A stretch of DNA of 64,000 nucleotides from Methylobacterium oryzae. GTDB taxonomy: Bacteria > Pseudomonadota > Alphaproteobacteria > Rhizobiales > Beijerinckiaceae. Of the stretch, positions 42,651-54,308 are shown piece after piece. The translations under genes and the position numbers were made by a program. Position 1 is the first letter of the stretch. Each line of letters starts with the position of its first letter. The notes under the pieces were generated by a model. The model was not told the DNA's origin. It made no database searches and worked only from the letters and a program-made list of their open reading frames with translations. The stretch is taken from NCBI RefSeq assembly GCF_021398735.1, contig NZ_CP090349.1, positions 4,049,001 to 4,113,000 of the forward strand, given 5' to 3'.

Positions 42651-43391
42651 TCAGGCGACGTCGGCGAGGCGGCGGATCGCCGTGCCCCGCAGGTCGTCGA
42701 GGCGCGAGATCATGCTCGACACCATGGCGTAGGTCCGGTTCACGTCCATGAGCCGGGTCATCTCGATCACCGGGCGGACGTTGGAGCGCTCCAGCGACTC
42801 GGGTTCCAGGCGCCCGTCGATCCCGGCGGGGCGGGCGGGCTCCGGCGAGGCGTAGAGGTTGGTCCCCTCGTTGGTCAGCCGCTGCGGGTTGGCGAAGGTG
42901 ACGAGCTTGATCCGCCCGCGGATGCCGAGGTTGGTCGACACGGTGCCGTCGGGGCCGATGGCGAGGCCGGTCTCCTGCGGGTTGATGCTGATCGGGCCGC
43001 CCTCGCCCACGACCTTGTAGCCGTCGCTGGTGACGAGCGTGCCCTGCGCGTCGAGCTCGAAGGCGCCGTTCCGGGTGTAGCGCTCGCCCTGGGGCGACTG
43101 CACGGCGATGAAGGCCGAGCCCTTGACCGCCACGTTGAGCGGGTTGCCGGTCTGCTCGATCGGGCCCTGCCCGAGGTCGAGGCTGGTGCCCTGGTCGATG
43201 ACGTAGGACAGGCGCCGGTCGGGCCGGGCGAACGAATCGGCGCTCGCCACCGGCATCAGGTATTCCTCGAAGCGTGTGTTCCGCGCCTTGAAGCCCGTGG
43301 TCGAGACGTTCGCCATGTTGTTGGCGATCACGTCCAGCTCCCGCTGGAGCGCCATCTGGCTCGACACGCCGACGAAGAGGGCATTCTGCAT
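42651..43391 (-). CDS. flgF: Flagellar proximal rod protein FlgF
   Basis: A 246-residue rod protein with the flagellar basal-body N-terminal motif (VSSQMALQRELDVIANNMANVSTTGFK) and C-terminal helix (EMTRLMDVNRTYAMVSSMI). It lacks the FlgG-specific insertion, and its place directly upstream of flgG supports flgF. The ATG at 43391 starts the N-terminal helix; a longer upstream frame is not coding. It is the first gene of the minus-strand operon, facing fliL across a 255-base promoter region. Confidence 0.93.
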   Translation of the reverse strand: MQNALFVGVSSQMALQRELDVIANNMANVSTTGFKARNTRFEEYLMPVASADSFARPDRRLSYVIDQGTSLDLGQGPIEQTGNPLNVAVKGSAFIAVQSPQGERYTRNGAFELDAQGTLVTSDGYKVVGEGGPISINPQETGLAIGPDGTVSTNLGIRGRIKLVTFANPQRLTNEGTNLYASPEPARPAGIDGRLEPESLERSNVRPVIEMTRLMDVNRTYAMVSSMISRLDDLRGTAIRRLADVA

Positions 43392-43569
43392 CGTGGACTC
43401 TGGGACTCGCGGGCCGCGGAGGCGGCAACGATCCATTCAGCATCCGCTGTGCCAAACCCGTCTGCGGCAAATTTTAGCGTTGTGACAGGGACTTGGTTAG
43501 CGACGCTCGCGTGTCGCGGCGGCGCGGGGGCTGCGCCGCGGCAAACCTGACCCGGCAGGAATTGCCTCC

Positions 43570-43584
43570 TTAACGGCGCGTTAA
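43570..43584 (+). promoter_or_regulatory. CtrA-type box TTAA-N7-TTAA before fliL
   Basis: A perfect pair of TTAA half-sites (43570-43573 and 43581-43584) seven bases apart, followed by C as in the consensus TTAA-N7-TTAAC. It lies 63 bases upstream of the fliL start, within reach of both divergent flagellar operons. CtrA controls early flagellar genes in many alphaproteobacteria. Confidence 0.6.
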
Positions 43585-43601
43585 CCGTGATGCTCCGATA
43601 T

Positions 43602-43615
43602 CCAGGTGTACCTGG
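43602..43615. repeat. Short inverted repeat in the fliL leader
   Basis: CCAGGT-GT-ACCTGG, 6-base perfect arms, between the CtrA-type box and the fliL start. It could be a protein site or a small leader hairpin; chance is possible. Confidence 0.3.
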
Positions 43616-43646
43616 CGCGCGGTCTCCCGCGAGAGAGCATTATTCC

Positions 43647-44201
43647 ATGGCCAAGACGCCGAAAAAGGCCTCCGCCGAGGACGGCGAGGCCAAAGCCGAG
43701 GGCGCCCCGAAGGGCAAGAAGAAGCTCATGATCATGGTGGCCCTCGCGGTCCTGATCGCGGGCGGCGGCGCGGGCGCCTTCCTGATGATGCGCGGCGGCG
43801 GCCAGGGCGACGGCAAGGAAGCCGCGCAGGGCGGCGGCCATGGCGGCGGGCACGGCGACGCCAAGGGCGCCGGCCCGGACGCCAAGAAGGCCGTGGTCTT
43901 CGTCGACGTGCGCGAGATGCTCCTCAACCTCTCTCCCGAGCTGCCCCAGGACAAGGCCAAGTACGCGAAGGTCCGGATCTCGCTGGAGCTGAAGGACGCC
44001 AAGGTCGAGGAGGAGGTGAAGCCCCTGATGCCGCGGGTGGAGGACGCGCTGCAGGTCTACATGCGCGAGCTGCGCGCCAGCGACATCACCAACTCGATGG
44101 GCCTGTTCCGGCTGCGCGAGGAGCTTCTGCGCCGGATCAACATCGCCCTGTACCCCGCCAAGGTCGACGCGGTGCTGTTCAAGGACGTGATCGTCCAGTG
44201 A
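43647..44201 (+). CDS. fliL: Flagellar basal-body protein FliL
   Basis: A 184-residue single-pass membrane protein: Lys-rich N terminus, one helix (LMIMVALAVLIAGGGAGAFL, about residues 29-48), a Gly/His-rich linker (GGGHGGGHGD) and the periplasmic stomatin-like FliL domain (FVDVREMLLNLSPE to the end). FliL forms rings around stators and increases motor torque. It heads the fliL-fliM-DUF6468-motE operon. Confidence 0.92.
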   Translation: MAKTPKKASAEDGEAKAEGAPKGKKKLMIMVALAVLIAGGGAGAFLMMRGGGQGDGKEAAQGGGHGGGHGDAKGAGPDAKKAVVFVDVREMLLNLSPELPQDKAKYAKVRISLELKDAKVEEEVKPLMPRVEDALQVYMRELRASDITNSMGLFRLREELLRRINIALYPAKVDAVLFKDVIVQ

Positions 44202-44268
44202 GCGCGCCCGCGACCCTGCCCCGTCCTTCGCGCGCCGCGCCGCGCCGGGCCCCGATCGAGCACGCCTG

Positions 44269-45483
44269 ATGGAACCCGAGGACGAACTCCCCGAGGACGA
44301 CTGGTCGGCAGCCCTCCTGGAGCAGGGGGCCGAGGGCGGCGACACGTCGCTGGCCGAGGAGTGGGGCGCGGCGCTCGCCGAGCAGGGCACCACGCGCAAC
44401 GCGGGCGACGTCGCCGCCGAATGGGCGACGATGATCGAGGACGGGGAGAGCGACAACCTCCCCGAGCTCGCCGGCAACGACCGGGTGCTCAACCAGGACG
44501 AGATCGACGGCGTCCTCGGCTTCTCCATGCGCGAGCTCTCGGCCTCCGGGGCCGGGGGCGTGCAGGCCATCGTCGATTCGGGCGTCGTCCAGTACGAACG
44601 CCTGCCGATGCTGGAGATCGTCTTCGACCGGATGATCCGGTTGCTGTCGACCTCCCTGCGCAACCTGTTCCAGGACAACGTCGAGGTGACCCTCGACAAC
44701 ATCACCTCGGTGCGCTTCGGCGACTACCTGAACGCGATCCCGCTGCCGACGCTGCTGGGCGTGTTCCGGGCCGAGCAGTGGGAGAATTCCGGCCTCGTCA
44801 CGGTCGACTCGAACCTCGCCTACGCGACCTTCGACCTGCTGCTCGGCGGCAAGCGCGGCGGCTCGTCGAGCCGCCTCGACGGCCGGCCGTTCACCGCCAT
44901 CGAGATGACGCTGGTGCGACGCCTCGTCGAGATCGTGCTGGGCGACCTCGAGATGTCGTTCCAGCCGCTCTCGCCCGTGAGCTTCGGCATCGACCGGATC
45001 GAGACCAACCCCCGCTTCGCCACCATCACGCGGCCCGGCAACGCCGCGATCCTGATCAGCCTGCGCCTCGATGTCGACGGGCGCGGCGGCATGCTGCAGA
45101 TCCTGTTCCCCTACGCGACGATCGAGCCGATCCGGGAGCTGCTGACCCAGAGCTTCATGGGCGAGAAGCTCGGCCGCGACCACGTCTGGGAGGGCCATCT
45201 CGCCACCGAGATCTGGCAGGCCGACGTGACCATGGACGCGGTGCTGCACGAGATGATGCTGCCGCTGAAGCAGGTCATGAGCCTGAAGGTCGGCGAGACG
45301 CTGATGTTCGAGGCCAAGCCCTCGGACCTCATCACCGTGCGCTGCGGCGACTGGGCGCTGACGCAGGGGCGGATCGGCCGGGTCGACGGCCACATCGCCG
45401 TCCAGGTCACCCGGCCGCTGCGCCGCTCGCGCACGACGATCCAGGCCTACGAGGCCTCGATGAACAACCGCTCGGACAACTAG
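44269..45483 (+). CDS. fliM: Flagellar motor switch protein FliM
   Basis: A 404-residue C-ring protein. The CheY-binding motif LNQDEIDGVLGF is at about residues 74-85 instead of the extreme N terminus. Ahead of it are three copies of a Trp-containing acidic motif (DDWSAALLEQG, EEWGAALAEQG, AEWATMIEDG) of a type best known from FliN. The middle CheC-like domain and the C-terminal SpoA domain (MSLKVGETLMFEAKPSDLITVRCGDWALTQGRIG) are complete. It receives CheY-P and sets rotation direction. Confidence 0.95.
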   Translation: MEPEDELPEDDWSAALLEQGAEGGDTSLAEEWGAALAEQGTTRNAGDVAAEWATMIEDGESDNLPELAGNDRVLNQDEIDGVLGFSMRELSASGAGGVQAIVDSGVVQYERLPMLEIVFDRMIRLLSTSLRNLFQDNVEVTLDNITSVRFGDYLNAIPLPTLLGVFRAEQWENSGLVTVDSNLAYATFDLLLGGKRGGSSSRLDGRPFTAIEMTLVRRLVEIVLGDLEMSFQPLSPVSFGIDRIETNPRFATITRPGNAAILISLRLDVDGRGGMLQILFPYATIEPIRELLTQSFMGEKLGRDHVWEGHLATEIWQADVTMDAVLHEMMLPLKQVMSLKVGETLMFEAKPSDLITVRCGDWALTQGRIGRVDGHIAVQVTRPLRRSRTTIQAYEASMNNRSDN

Positions 45484-45502
45484 TGCCGATGAGGGTCCGG
45501 TC

Positions 45503-46033
45503 ATGAGTCTCTTCGTCACCCTCGCGGCCGACATCCTGGTCGCCGTCCTCCTGGCGGCGACCATCGTCACGTCCCTCCGGCTCTCGCGCCGCATCGGCCA
45601 GATGAAGGGCGACGAGGCCGCCCTCCGCCAGACCATCGGCGACCTGATGGTGGCGACCGGCACGGCCGAGCGGGCCATCGCGGGCCTGCGGGCGGCGATC
45701 GACGAGGGCGACCGCACCCTGAACGCGAGCCTGGAGACCGCCACGATCCGCGCCGGCGAGCTGCGGCTGCAGGTCGAGGCCGGCGAGGGCGTGATCACCC
45801 GCATCGGGGCCATCGTGGCGCAGATGCGCGCCGTGCCGGTCCGTCCCGAGCCCGCGCCCGAACCGAGGCCCGCGCCGCAGGCGGTCCCCGAGCCGACGCG
45901 CGCGCCGGAGATCCCGGCCGAGCGCCGGCCGGAGCACGCCAGTCCGAACGGGGAGCGCCTCGGCGTGGCGGCCGCGGCGGCGCTGGCCATGAGCGAGCGC
46001 GCCCTCGCCCGCGTCCGGGCGCGCGCCGCGTGA
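45503..46033 (+). CDS. DUF6468 flagellar-operon protein
   Basis: A 176-residue protein: one N-terminal membrane helix (FVTLAADILVAVLLAATIVTSL), a helical segment with coiled-coil character (residues 35-110), a Pro-rich linker and a short C-terminal helix. Its place between fliM and motE is the normal position of DUF6468 in alphaproteobacterial flagellar clusters. The role is unknown. Its stop codon overlaps the GTG start of the next gene. Confidence 0.83.
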   Translation: MSLFVTLAADILVAVLLAATIVTSLRLSRRIGQMKGDEAALRQTIGDLMVATGTAERAIAGLRAAIDEGDRTLNASLETATIRAGELRLQVEAGEGVITRIGAIVAQMRAVPVRPEPAPEPRPAPQAVPEPTRAPEIPAERRPEHASPNGERLGVAAAAALAMSERALARVRARAA

Positions 46034-46896
46034 CCGGGGTCAAGGCCCCGAAGATCCCGCCGCCGAAGCCGGATCCCGAGGAGCGGATACGCCGCGCCGC
46101 GACGCCCGAGCGGCGCGCGCGCCGGAAGCCCGTCCGGCAGTTTCGGCTCCGCCTCATCGACGCCGTGGCGCTCGCGGCCGGTGGGCTGCTCGTGCTCAAG
46201 CTGCTCAGCCTGCTGCAGGCCGGCCTGCCGGAGAGCGCGGCGCTGCCGGATTACGGGCGCGCGGTCGCCCGGGCGCGCACCGGCTTCGAGCCCTTCGATC
46301 CGGTGACGACCGGTTCGGTGGGCGCCAAGGAGGCGCCGGCAGCCGCGCCCGAGCAGCCGTCGGCCCCTCCCCTGGCCCCGGCCCAGTCCGCACCGCCCGC
46401 GGCCGGGAGCTCAGCCTCGCCCACCGAGCGCCTGCTCCTGGAGAAGCTCGGTGCCCGGCGCGATGCCCTGCGTCAGAAGAGCGACGAGCTCGAGCTGCGC
46501 GAGAAGATGCTGGGCGAGGCCGAGCGCAAGCTCGAGACCGGGCTCGGCGACCTCAAGAAGGCCGAGGACAAGGTCGACGCCGTCGCGAAGGCGAAGGAGG
46601 ACGCCGAGAAGCAGGCCCTGAAGAACATCGTCACGATGTACGAGGCGATGAAGCCCAAGGACGCCGCCCGGGTCTTCGACCGGCTCGGGCTCGACGTGCT
46701 GGTCCCGATCGTGCTGGCCATGAACCCCCGCAAGATGTCCGAGGTCCTGGCGGTGATGCAGCCCGAGACCGCCGAGCGCCTGACCGTCGCCCTCGCCAAC
46801 CGCGCCCGCGGCGCCGCCGGACCGCAGGCCCAGGCGGGAACGGGGCTCCCGGCGAACGAGCTGCCGGCGATCGATCCCGGGGCGCCCCTGCGCTAG
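46030..46896 (+). CDS. MotE-like flagellar protein (MgtE-N-like domain)
   Basis: A 288-residue protein from a GTG start overlapping the previous stop (GTGA). It has a basic N terminus, one membrane helix (LIDAVALAAGGLLVLKLLSLL), a Pro/Ala linker, a coiled coil (KLGARRDALRQKSDELELREKM to KEDAEKQAL) and a C-terminal MgtE_N-like domain (MYEAMKPKDAARVFDRLGLDVLVPIVLAMNPRKMSEVLAVM). In Sinorhizobium MotE is the periplasmic chaperone of MotC. Operon position and fold match that family. Confidence 0.83.
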   Translation: MTGVKAPKIPPPKPDPEERIRRAATPERRARRKPVRQFRLRLIDAVALAAGGLLVLKLLSLLQAGLPESAALPDYGRAVARARTGFEPFDPVTTGSVGAKEAPAAAPEQPSAPPLAPAQSAPPAAGSSASPTERLLLEKLGARRDALRQKSDELELREKMLGEAERKLETGLGDLKKAEDKVDAVAKAKEDAEKQALKNIVTMYEAMKPKDAARVFDRLGLDVLVPIVLAMNPRKMSEVLAVMQPETAERLTVALANRARGAAGPQAQAGTGLPANELPAIDPGAPLR

Positions 46897-47029
46897 GTCC
46901 GGGCTCCGCAGGACGCGGGGCCGACCTCCCGGGACCGCGCGCCCGCCCGTCCGGCCGCGTCGTGCCGGCCCGCCCCGTGCGGCGTCCGCGCGGGCTAGGG
47001 TCCGGGGCCGGGCGCGCTATAAGGGGCTC

Positions 47030-48667
<1,638 letters not shown>

Positions 48668-48669
48668 CC

Positions 48670-49890
<1,221 letters not shown>

Positions 49891-49902
49891 GGAGGACACG
49901 AC

Positions 49903-50094
49903 GTGCGGGACGACGACGACCGGCCGCGCAAGGCCGTGGCCCACGAGATCGGGCAGCCCCTCGACACGCTCTCGCTCGGGGATCTCGACGAGCGCGTCGC
50001 GCTCCTGCGCGCCGAGATCGCCCGGCTCGAGGCGGCGCGGGCCGCCAAGCAGGCGGCGCAGGGCGCGGCCGACGCGTTCTTCAAGCGGGGCTGA
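49903..50094 (+). CDS. DUF1192-family small protein
   Basis: A 63-residue acidic/helical protein. EIGQPLDTLSLGDLDERVALLRAEIARLEAARAAK is the DUF1192 pattern of alphaproteobacteria; a short coiled coil is likely. The GTG start at 49903 follows GGGAGGA. It is 12 bases after deoB and 3 bases before the kinase fusion, so all belong to one transcript. Function unknown. Confidence 0.85.
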   Translation: MRDDDDRPRKAVAHEIGQPLDTLSLGDLDERVALLRAEIARLEAARAAKQAAQGAADAFFKRG

Positions 50095-50097
50095 GGC

Positions 50098-51396
50098 TTG
50101 GACCGGCGCGAAACCCTCGCTGCCCTGCGGCGCGGCGATCTCGGCGGCGCGCGCGAGCTGCGGCTGCCCGACGGCCTGACGGAGGTGCCGCGCGAGGTCT
50201 TCGCCCTCGCCGACACCCTCGAGGTGCTCGATCTCGGCCGGGGCAGCCTCACCGACCTGCCGGACGATCTCGGCCGCCTGCACCGTCTGCGCGTGCTGTT
50301 CTGCTCCGGCAACCCGTTCGCGCGCCTGCCGCCGGTGCTCGGCGCCTGCCCGGCGCTGAGCCAGCTGGGCTTCCGCGGCTGCGGCATCCGCGAGGTACCG
50401 GGGGAGTCGCTGCCGCGCGACCTGCGCTGGCTGACCCTGACCGACAACGCGATCGCGGAGCTGCCCGCCGCCCTCGGCGAGCGGCCGCGCCTGCAGAAGC
50501 TGATGCTGGCGGGCAACCGGCTCTCCGCGCTGCCCGACAGCCTGTCGGGGGCGGGCAACCTCGAGCTGATCCGGCTCGCCTGCAATCGCCTCGCGGCGCT
50601 CCCGCCCTGGCTCGCGCGCCTGCCCCGCCTCGCCTGGATCGCCTATGCCGGCAACCCCGCCGAGCCGGCGACGGCGCCGGTCGCGGCCCCCGCGGTGCCG
50701 TGGGCCGACCTCGCCGTCGGCGACCTGCTCGGCGAGGGCGCCTCGGGGCGGGTCCACCGGGCGCGGTGGCGGGGGCCGGCCGGCGGGGAGGACGTGGCCC
50801 TGAAGCTGTTCAAGGGCGCGATGACCAGCGACGGCCTGCCCGAGCGGGAGATGGAGGCCTGCCTCGCCGCCGGGACGCACCCGGCCCTCACGGGCGCGCT
50901 CGGCCGGCTCGAGGGCCATCCCGACGGTGTCCGCGGCCTGCTGCTCCGGCTCCTGCCGGCGCACTGGCGCGCGCTCGCCGGGCCACCGAGCCTCGCGAGC
51001 TGCAGCCGCGACGTCTACGACCCGGACCTGCGCCTCGGCGCCGACACGGTCCTGCGGATCGCCCGCGCCGTGGCCGAGGCGGTGGCGCACCTGCACGGGC
51101 GGGGCCTGCTGCACGGCGACGTCTACGCCCACAACACGCTCTGGGATGCCGGGACCGGCGCGGCCGTGCTCAGCGACTTCGGCGCCGCCTCGGCCCTGCC
51201 GGACGGGCCGCTCGGCGCGGCCCTGGCGCGGGTCGAGGTCCGCGCCGTCGGCATCCTGATCGGCGAGCTGCTCGACCGATGCGCGGCGCTGCCGGACTCC
51301 CTGTGCGCCCTGGCGCAGGCCTGCACCGGGCCGGATCCCGACGGGCGGCCGGGCCTCGGGGCGGTGATCGCCGAGATCGGGCGGCTCCAGGCCTGA
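50098..51396 (+). CDS. Leucine-rich-repeat protein kinase fusion
   Basis: A 432-residue cytosolic protein. Residues about 15-190 hold around seven leucine-rich repeats (LEVLDLGRGSLTDLPDDLGRL, LRWLTLTDNAIAELPAAL, LQKLMLAGNRLSALPDSL). Residues about 200-432 are a Ser/Thr kinase domain: glycine loop GEGASGRV, Lys236 in VALKLFK, catalytic loop HGDVYAHN (Asp341; HGD instead of HRD) and DFG at 360. All catalytic residues remain, so activity is plausible. The TTG start lies 3 bases after the DUF1192 stop. Partners and substrates are unknown. Confidence 0.88.
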   Translation: MDRRETLAALRRGDLGGARELRLPDGLTEVPREVFALADTLEVLDLGRGSLTDLPDDLGRLHRLRVLFCSGNPFARLPPVLGACPALSQLGFRGCGIREVPGESLPRDLRWLTLTDNAIAELPAALGERPRLQKLMLAGNRLSALPDSLSGAGNLELIRLACNRLAALPPWLARLPRLAWIAYAGNPAEPATAPVAAPAVPWADLAVGDLLGEGASGRVHRARWRGPAGGEDVALKLFKGAMTSDGLPEREMEACLAAGTHPALTGALGRLEGHPDGVRGLLLRLLPAHWRALAGPPSLASCSRDVYDPDLRLGADTVLRIARAVAEAVAHLHGRGLLHGDVYAHNTLWDAGTGAAVLSDFGAASALPDGPLGAALARVEVRAVGILIGELLDRCAALPDSLCALAQACTGPDPDGRPGLGAVIAEIGRLQA

Positions 51397-51435
51397 TCGC
51401 GCGGCCTCGACCGGTGCCGGGAGCGGTCCGCCGTC

Positions 51436-52035
51436 TCAGTCGGGGATATCGCCCTGCCCGCGCGCGACCACGGCGAACAGGTCGCCGAGGGCCGCGAGGC
51501 TCGCGGCCTGGAGCTGGGCCGCCGGCACCACGGCGCCGTCCGGCCCGGGCAGGTCCCGCGTCGCCGTGGCGGCCGCCACGACGGTGGGGCGGAATCCGAG
51601 GTTGAAGGCGCTCCGGGCGGTGGAGTTGACGCACATATGCGTCATGAAGCCCGCCAGGACGACGTCCTTCACGCCGATCTGCTCGAGCCGCGCCTGGAGG
51701 TCGGTGCCCACGAAGGAACTCGGATAGGCCTTGGTGATCACCGGCTCGTCGCCCTGCGGCGCCACTTCCGGGCTGATCTGGCCGATCGGGGCGGTCACGT
51801 CGTAGGGCGAGCCCGGCCCGGCATCGTGGCGGACATGGATCACCGGGATGCCGGCGTCGCGCGCCCGTCGCAGGAGCGCCGCCGCCTCCCGGAGCGCGGG
51901 CTCGACGCCGTCGAGCCGCATCACGCCCTCCCGGTAGGTCTGCTGCAGGTCGATCATCACGAGCGCCGAGCCCCTGAGCGGGGCCGGCGCGGGGCTCAGG
52001 CCGGACAGGCCGCGCAGGGTTGCCGGATCGGACAT
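51436..52035 (-). CDS. Isochorismatase-like cysteine hydrolase
   Basis: A 199-residue enzyme. The Asp-Lys-Cys triad is visible as Asp29 in MIDLQQTY, Lys in VITKAYPSSF and Cys in GFMTHMCVNSTARSAF. This fold includes nicotinamidases, N-carbamoyl hydrolases and isochorismatases; the presence of the Cys points to an amide or ester hydrolase rather than true isochorismatase. The ATG at 52035 is standard. No pathway neighbours. Confidence 0.88.
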   Translation of the reverse strand: MSDPATLRGLSGLSPAPAPLRGSALVMIDLQQTYREGVMRLDGVEPALREAAALLRRARDAGIPVIHVRHDAGPGSPYDVTAPIGQISPEVAPQGDEPVITKAYPSSFVGTDLQARLEQIGVKDVVLAGFMTHMCVNSTARSAFNLGFRPTVVAAATATRDLPGPDGAVVPAAQLQAASLAALGDLFAVVARGQGDIPD

Positions 52036-52206
52036 CGGCGGTTCCTCCCGTGGGGCCGCGTCGGAGGCGGCTCTCTGAGCCCGGGACGCTACGACGGCGC
52101 GGCCCGGTCGCGCCAGTGTGCAAAGGTGCAACGCTCGTGCGCCGGGGCCGGATGTTCCCCCAGGAAGGTTGGCCGCGCGGATTGATCCTACCTCGCGCGT
52201 CGCTAC

Positions 52207-53196
52207 ATGCGCGGCGTGACCGCCCCGCCCCTGCGCCTCGGCGCGCTGCTCATCGCCCTCGCCTGCGCGCAGCCGGCCGCGGCCGCCCCGTCCGAGGGGG
52301 CGACCGAGACCGTCGAGCAGGCCCTGTGCCGCCTCATCGACGACTCGGCTAAGGCCCGCGGCCTGCCGGTACCGTTCCTGACGCGCCTGATCTGGCGCGA
52401 GAGCAGTTTTCGCGTCGGGGTGGTGAGTCCGGCCGGCGCGCAGGGCGTCGCGCAGTTCATGCCCGGGACCGCCCGGGAGCGCGGCCTCCTCGACCCGTTC
52501 GATCCCGAGCAGGCGATCCCGCACGCGGCCCACCTGCTCGCCGACCTGAGGACCCAGTTCGGCAATCTGGGCCTCGCCGCCGCGGCCTATAACGGCGGCG
52601 CCGCGCGGGTGAGCAAGTGGCTCGCCGGCGACGGCGGCCTGCCCGCCGAGACGCGGGCCTACGTGGCCAACATCACCGGCCAGCCGGTGGACGACTGGCG
52701 GACCGGCCCCGGCAAGGCGATCGAGTTCCCGGAGGGCGGCGCGCCCGCCAAGTCCGACGGCAGGTCCGACAACAAGTCCGAGGCGAAGGGTGAGAAGGAC
52801 GCGACGGACCAGAAGGAGGCCAAGGGGGAGGCCAAGAGGGAGACCAAGCCGGAAGCGCCGCAGACCTGCCTGCAGGTCACCGCCAGCCTGCGCGTCCCGT
52901 CGCGCGGCGACCGCTTCGCCCTCGGCCTCAACGAGGGGCCGGCCGCCCCCTGGGGCATCCAGCTCGCCGGCAACTTCTCCAAGGCTCTGGCGCTGCAGAG
53001 CTTCAACCGCGCGCGGAGCGCCTACGCGGGGGTGATCGGCGAGGTGCGGCCGATGATCATCGGCACGCGCCTGCGCAACCGCGGGACCCGCGCCTTCTAC
53101 CGGATCCGCATCCCGGCTCAGAGCCGGCAGGCGGCCGACGACCTGTGCGGCCGCATCCGCAAGGTCGGCGGCGCCTGCTTCGTGCTGCGGACCTGA
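52207..53196 (+). CDS. Periplasmic lytic transglycosylase with a SPOR-like tail
   Basis: A 329-residue protein. A signal peptide (ending near AAAAPS) is followed by an SLT domain with catalytic Glu65 in LIWRESSFR, GAQGVAQFMPGTA and AAYNGGAARVSKW. Next comes a highly charged Lys/Glu linker (about residues 180-218) and a C-terminal domain (WGIQLAGNFSKALALQSFNRAR to GGACFVLRT) with the SPOR pattern that binds denuded peptidoglycan at division sites. It probably trims septal or side-wall glycan. Confidence 0.88.
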   Translation: MRGVTAPPLRLGALLIALACAQPAAAAPSEGATETVEQALCRLIDDSAKARGLPVPFLTRLIWRESSFRVGVVSPAGAQGVAQFMPGTARERGLLDPFDPEQAIPHAAHLLADLRTQFGNLGLAAAAYNGGAARVSKWLAGDGGLPAETRAYVANITGQPVDDWRTGPGKAIEFPEGGAPAKSDGRSDNKSEAKGEKDATDQKEAKGEAKRETKPEAPQTCLQVTASLRVPSRGDRFALGLNEGPAAPWGIQLAGNFSKALALQSFNRARSAYAGVIGEVRPMIIGTRLRNRGTRAFYRIRIPAQSRQAADDLCGRIRKVGGACFVLRT

Positions 53197-53279
53197 TTTT
53201 TCGTGATCCGCCCCGAGAGCGTCATCAATCCGCCCCGAGGGCGGTGCGGTATGGCCCGGTCGGGACAACCGGATGGGAT

Positions 53280-54182
53280 ATGACACGTCTCCTCACCGCG
53301 CTCGCTAGCCTCCTCTGCCTCGGGCTCGCCGCGTTCGGCTTCACCGCTGCCTCGCCGCTCGCGCTGTTCGACGCGATCGGCCCGCGCGATCCGGGGGGTC
53401 GGCTCGCCGCGAAGGACCAGCCCTTCGGCGAGGGTCCGCGGCGGCGGCTCGACGTCTACGTTCCCACCGCGGGCGCCGAGAACGCGCCGGTCCTGGTGTT
53501 CTTCTACGGCGGCTCCTGGCAGAGCGGCGCCAAGGACGACTACGCCTTCGTCGGGCACGCCCTCGCGGCGCAGGGTTTCGTCACGGTGCTGCCCGATTAC
53601 CGGCTCTACCCGGAGGCGCCGTTCCCCGGCTTCCTCGAGGACGGCGCCGAGGCCATCGCGTGGGTGCGCGACAACATCGCCGGATACGGCGGCGACCCGC
53701 GCCGCATCGTGCTCGCCGGCCACTCGGCGGGCGCCTACAACGCCGTGATGCTCGGCCTCGACCCGCGCTACGTGATCGCCGCCGGGGTCGATCCCAAGGT
53801 GATCAAGGCCGTCGCCGGCCTGTCCGGCCCCTACGACTTCCTGCCGTTCGACCAGGACACCACCGTCAAGGTGTTCGGCAAGGCGCCCGATTCGGAGGCC
53901 ACGCAGCCCGTCGCCTTCGTGGGCCCGCTCTCGCCCCCCGCCTTCCTGGCGACCGGCGACGCCGACACCGTGGTGAAGCCGCGGCACACGGTCAGCCTCG
54001 CCGCCAAGCTGCGGGCCGAGCACGTCCCGGTCCAGGAGCGGCTCTACCCGGGCCTCGACCACAAGGACACGCTGCTGGCGCTGTCCGTCACCTTCCGCTC
54101 GAAGGCGCCGGAACTGGCCGAGATGGCGTCCTTCCTGATGCGGCAATCCGCCGGCCGCTCGCAGTACACGATGCGGCGCTGA
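53280..54182 (+). CDS. Alpha/beta hydrolase, carboxylesterase-like, exported
   Basis: A 300-residue protein with a hydrophobic N-terminal signal or anchor (LLTALASLLCLGLAAFGFTAAS). FFYGGSWQSG is the oxyanion loop, AGHSAGAYNAVM the nucleophile elbow, ATGDADTVV the acid and LDHKDTLL the His. It resembles BD-FAE/carboxylesterase family enzymes. ATG 53280 is the natural start after GGATGGGAT. It is 83 bases downstream of the transglycosylase gene, but no joint role is evident. Confidence 0.87.
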   Translation: MTRLLTALASLLCLGLAAFGFTAASPLALFDAIGPRDPGGRLAAKDQPFGEGPRRRLDVYVPTAGAENAPVLVFFYGGSWQSGAKDDYAFVGHALAAQGFVTVLPDYRLYPEAPFPGFLEDGAEAIAWVRDNIAGYGGDPRRIVLAGHSAGAYNAVMLGLDPRYVIAAGVDPKVIKAVAGLSGPYDFLPFDQDTTVKVFGKAPDSEATQPVAFVGPLSPPAFLATGDADTVVKPRHTVSLAAKLRAEHVPVQERLYPGLDHKDTLLALSVTFRSKAPELAEMASFLMRQSAGRSQYTMRR

Positions 54183-54308
54183 CCCCGCCGGCATCGCGTC
54201 AAGGTTATCGCGCGATCGCGGGGTGCAACATCTGATTTTCCATCGCCCCGCACCTGCGGGCCGCTAGAATGGTCCTGGCCGCGCGGCGCGGCCTCGCGGT
54301 GGGACGGC

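Noticed and set aside
53206..53239. Direct repeat ATCCGCCCCGAG (53206-53217 and 53228-53239)
   Set aside because: Two 12-base copies with a 22-base period in a short gap after the transglycosylase; no link to a start codon at a regulatory distance and likely chance in GC-rich DNA.
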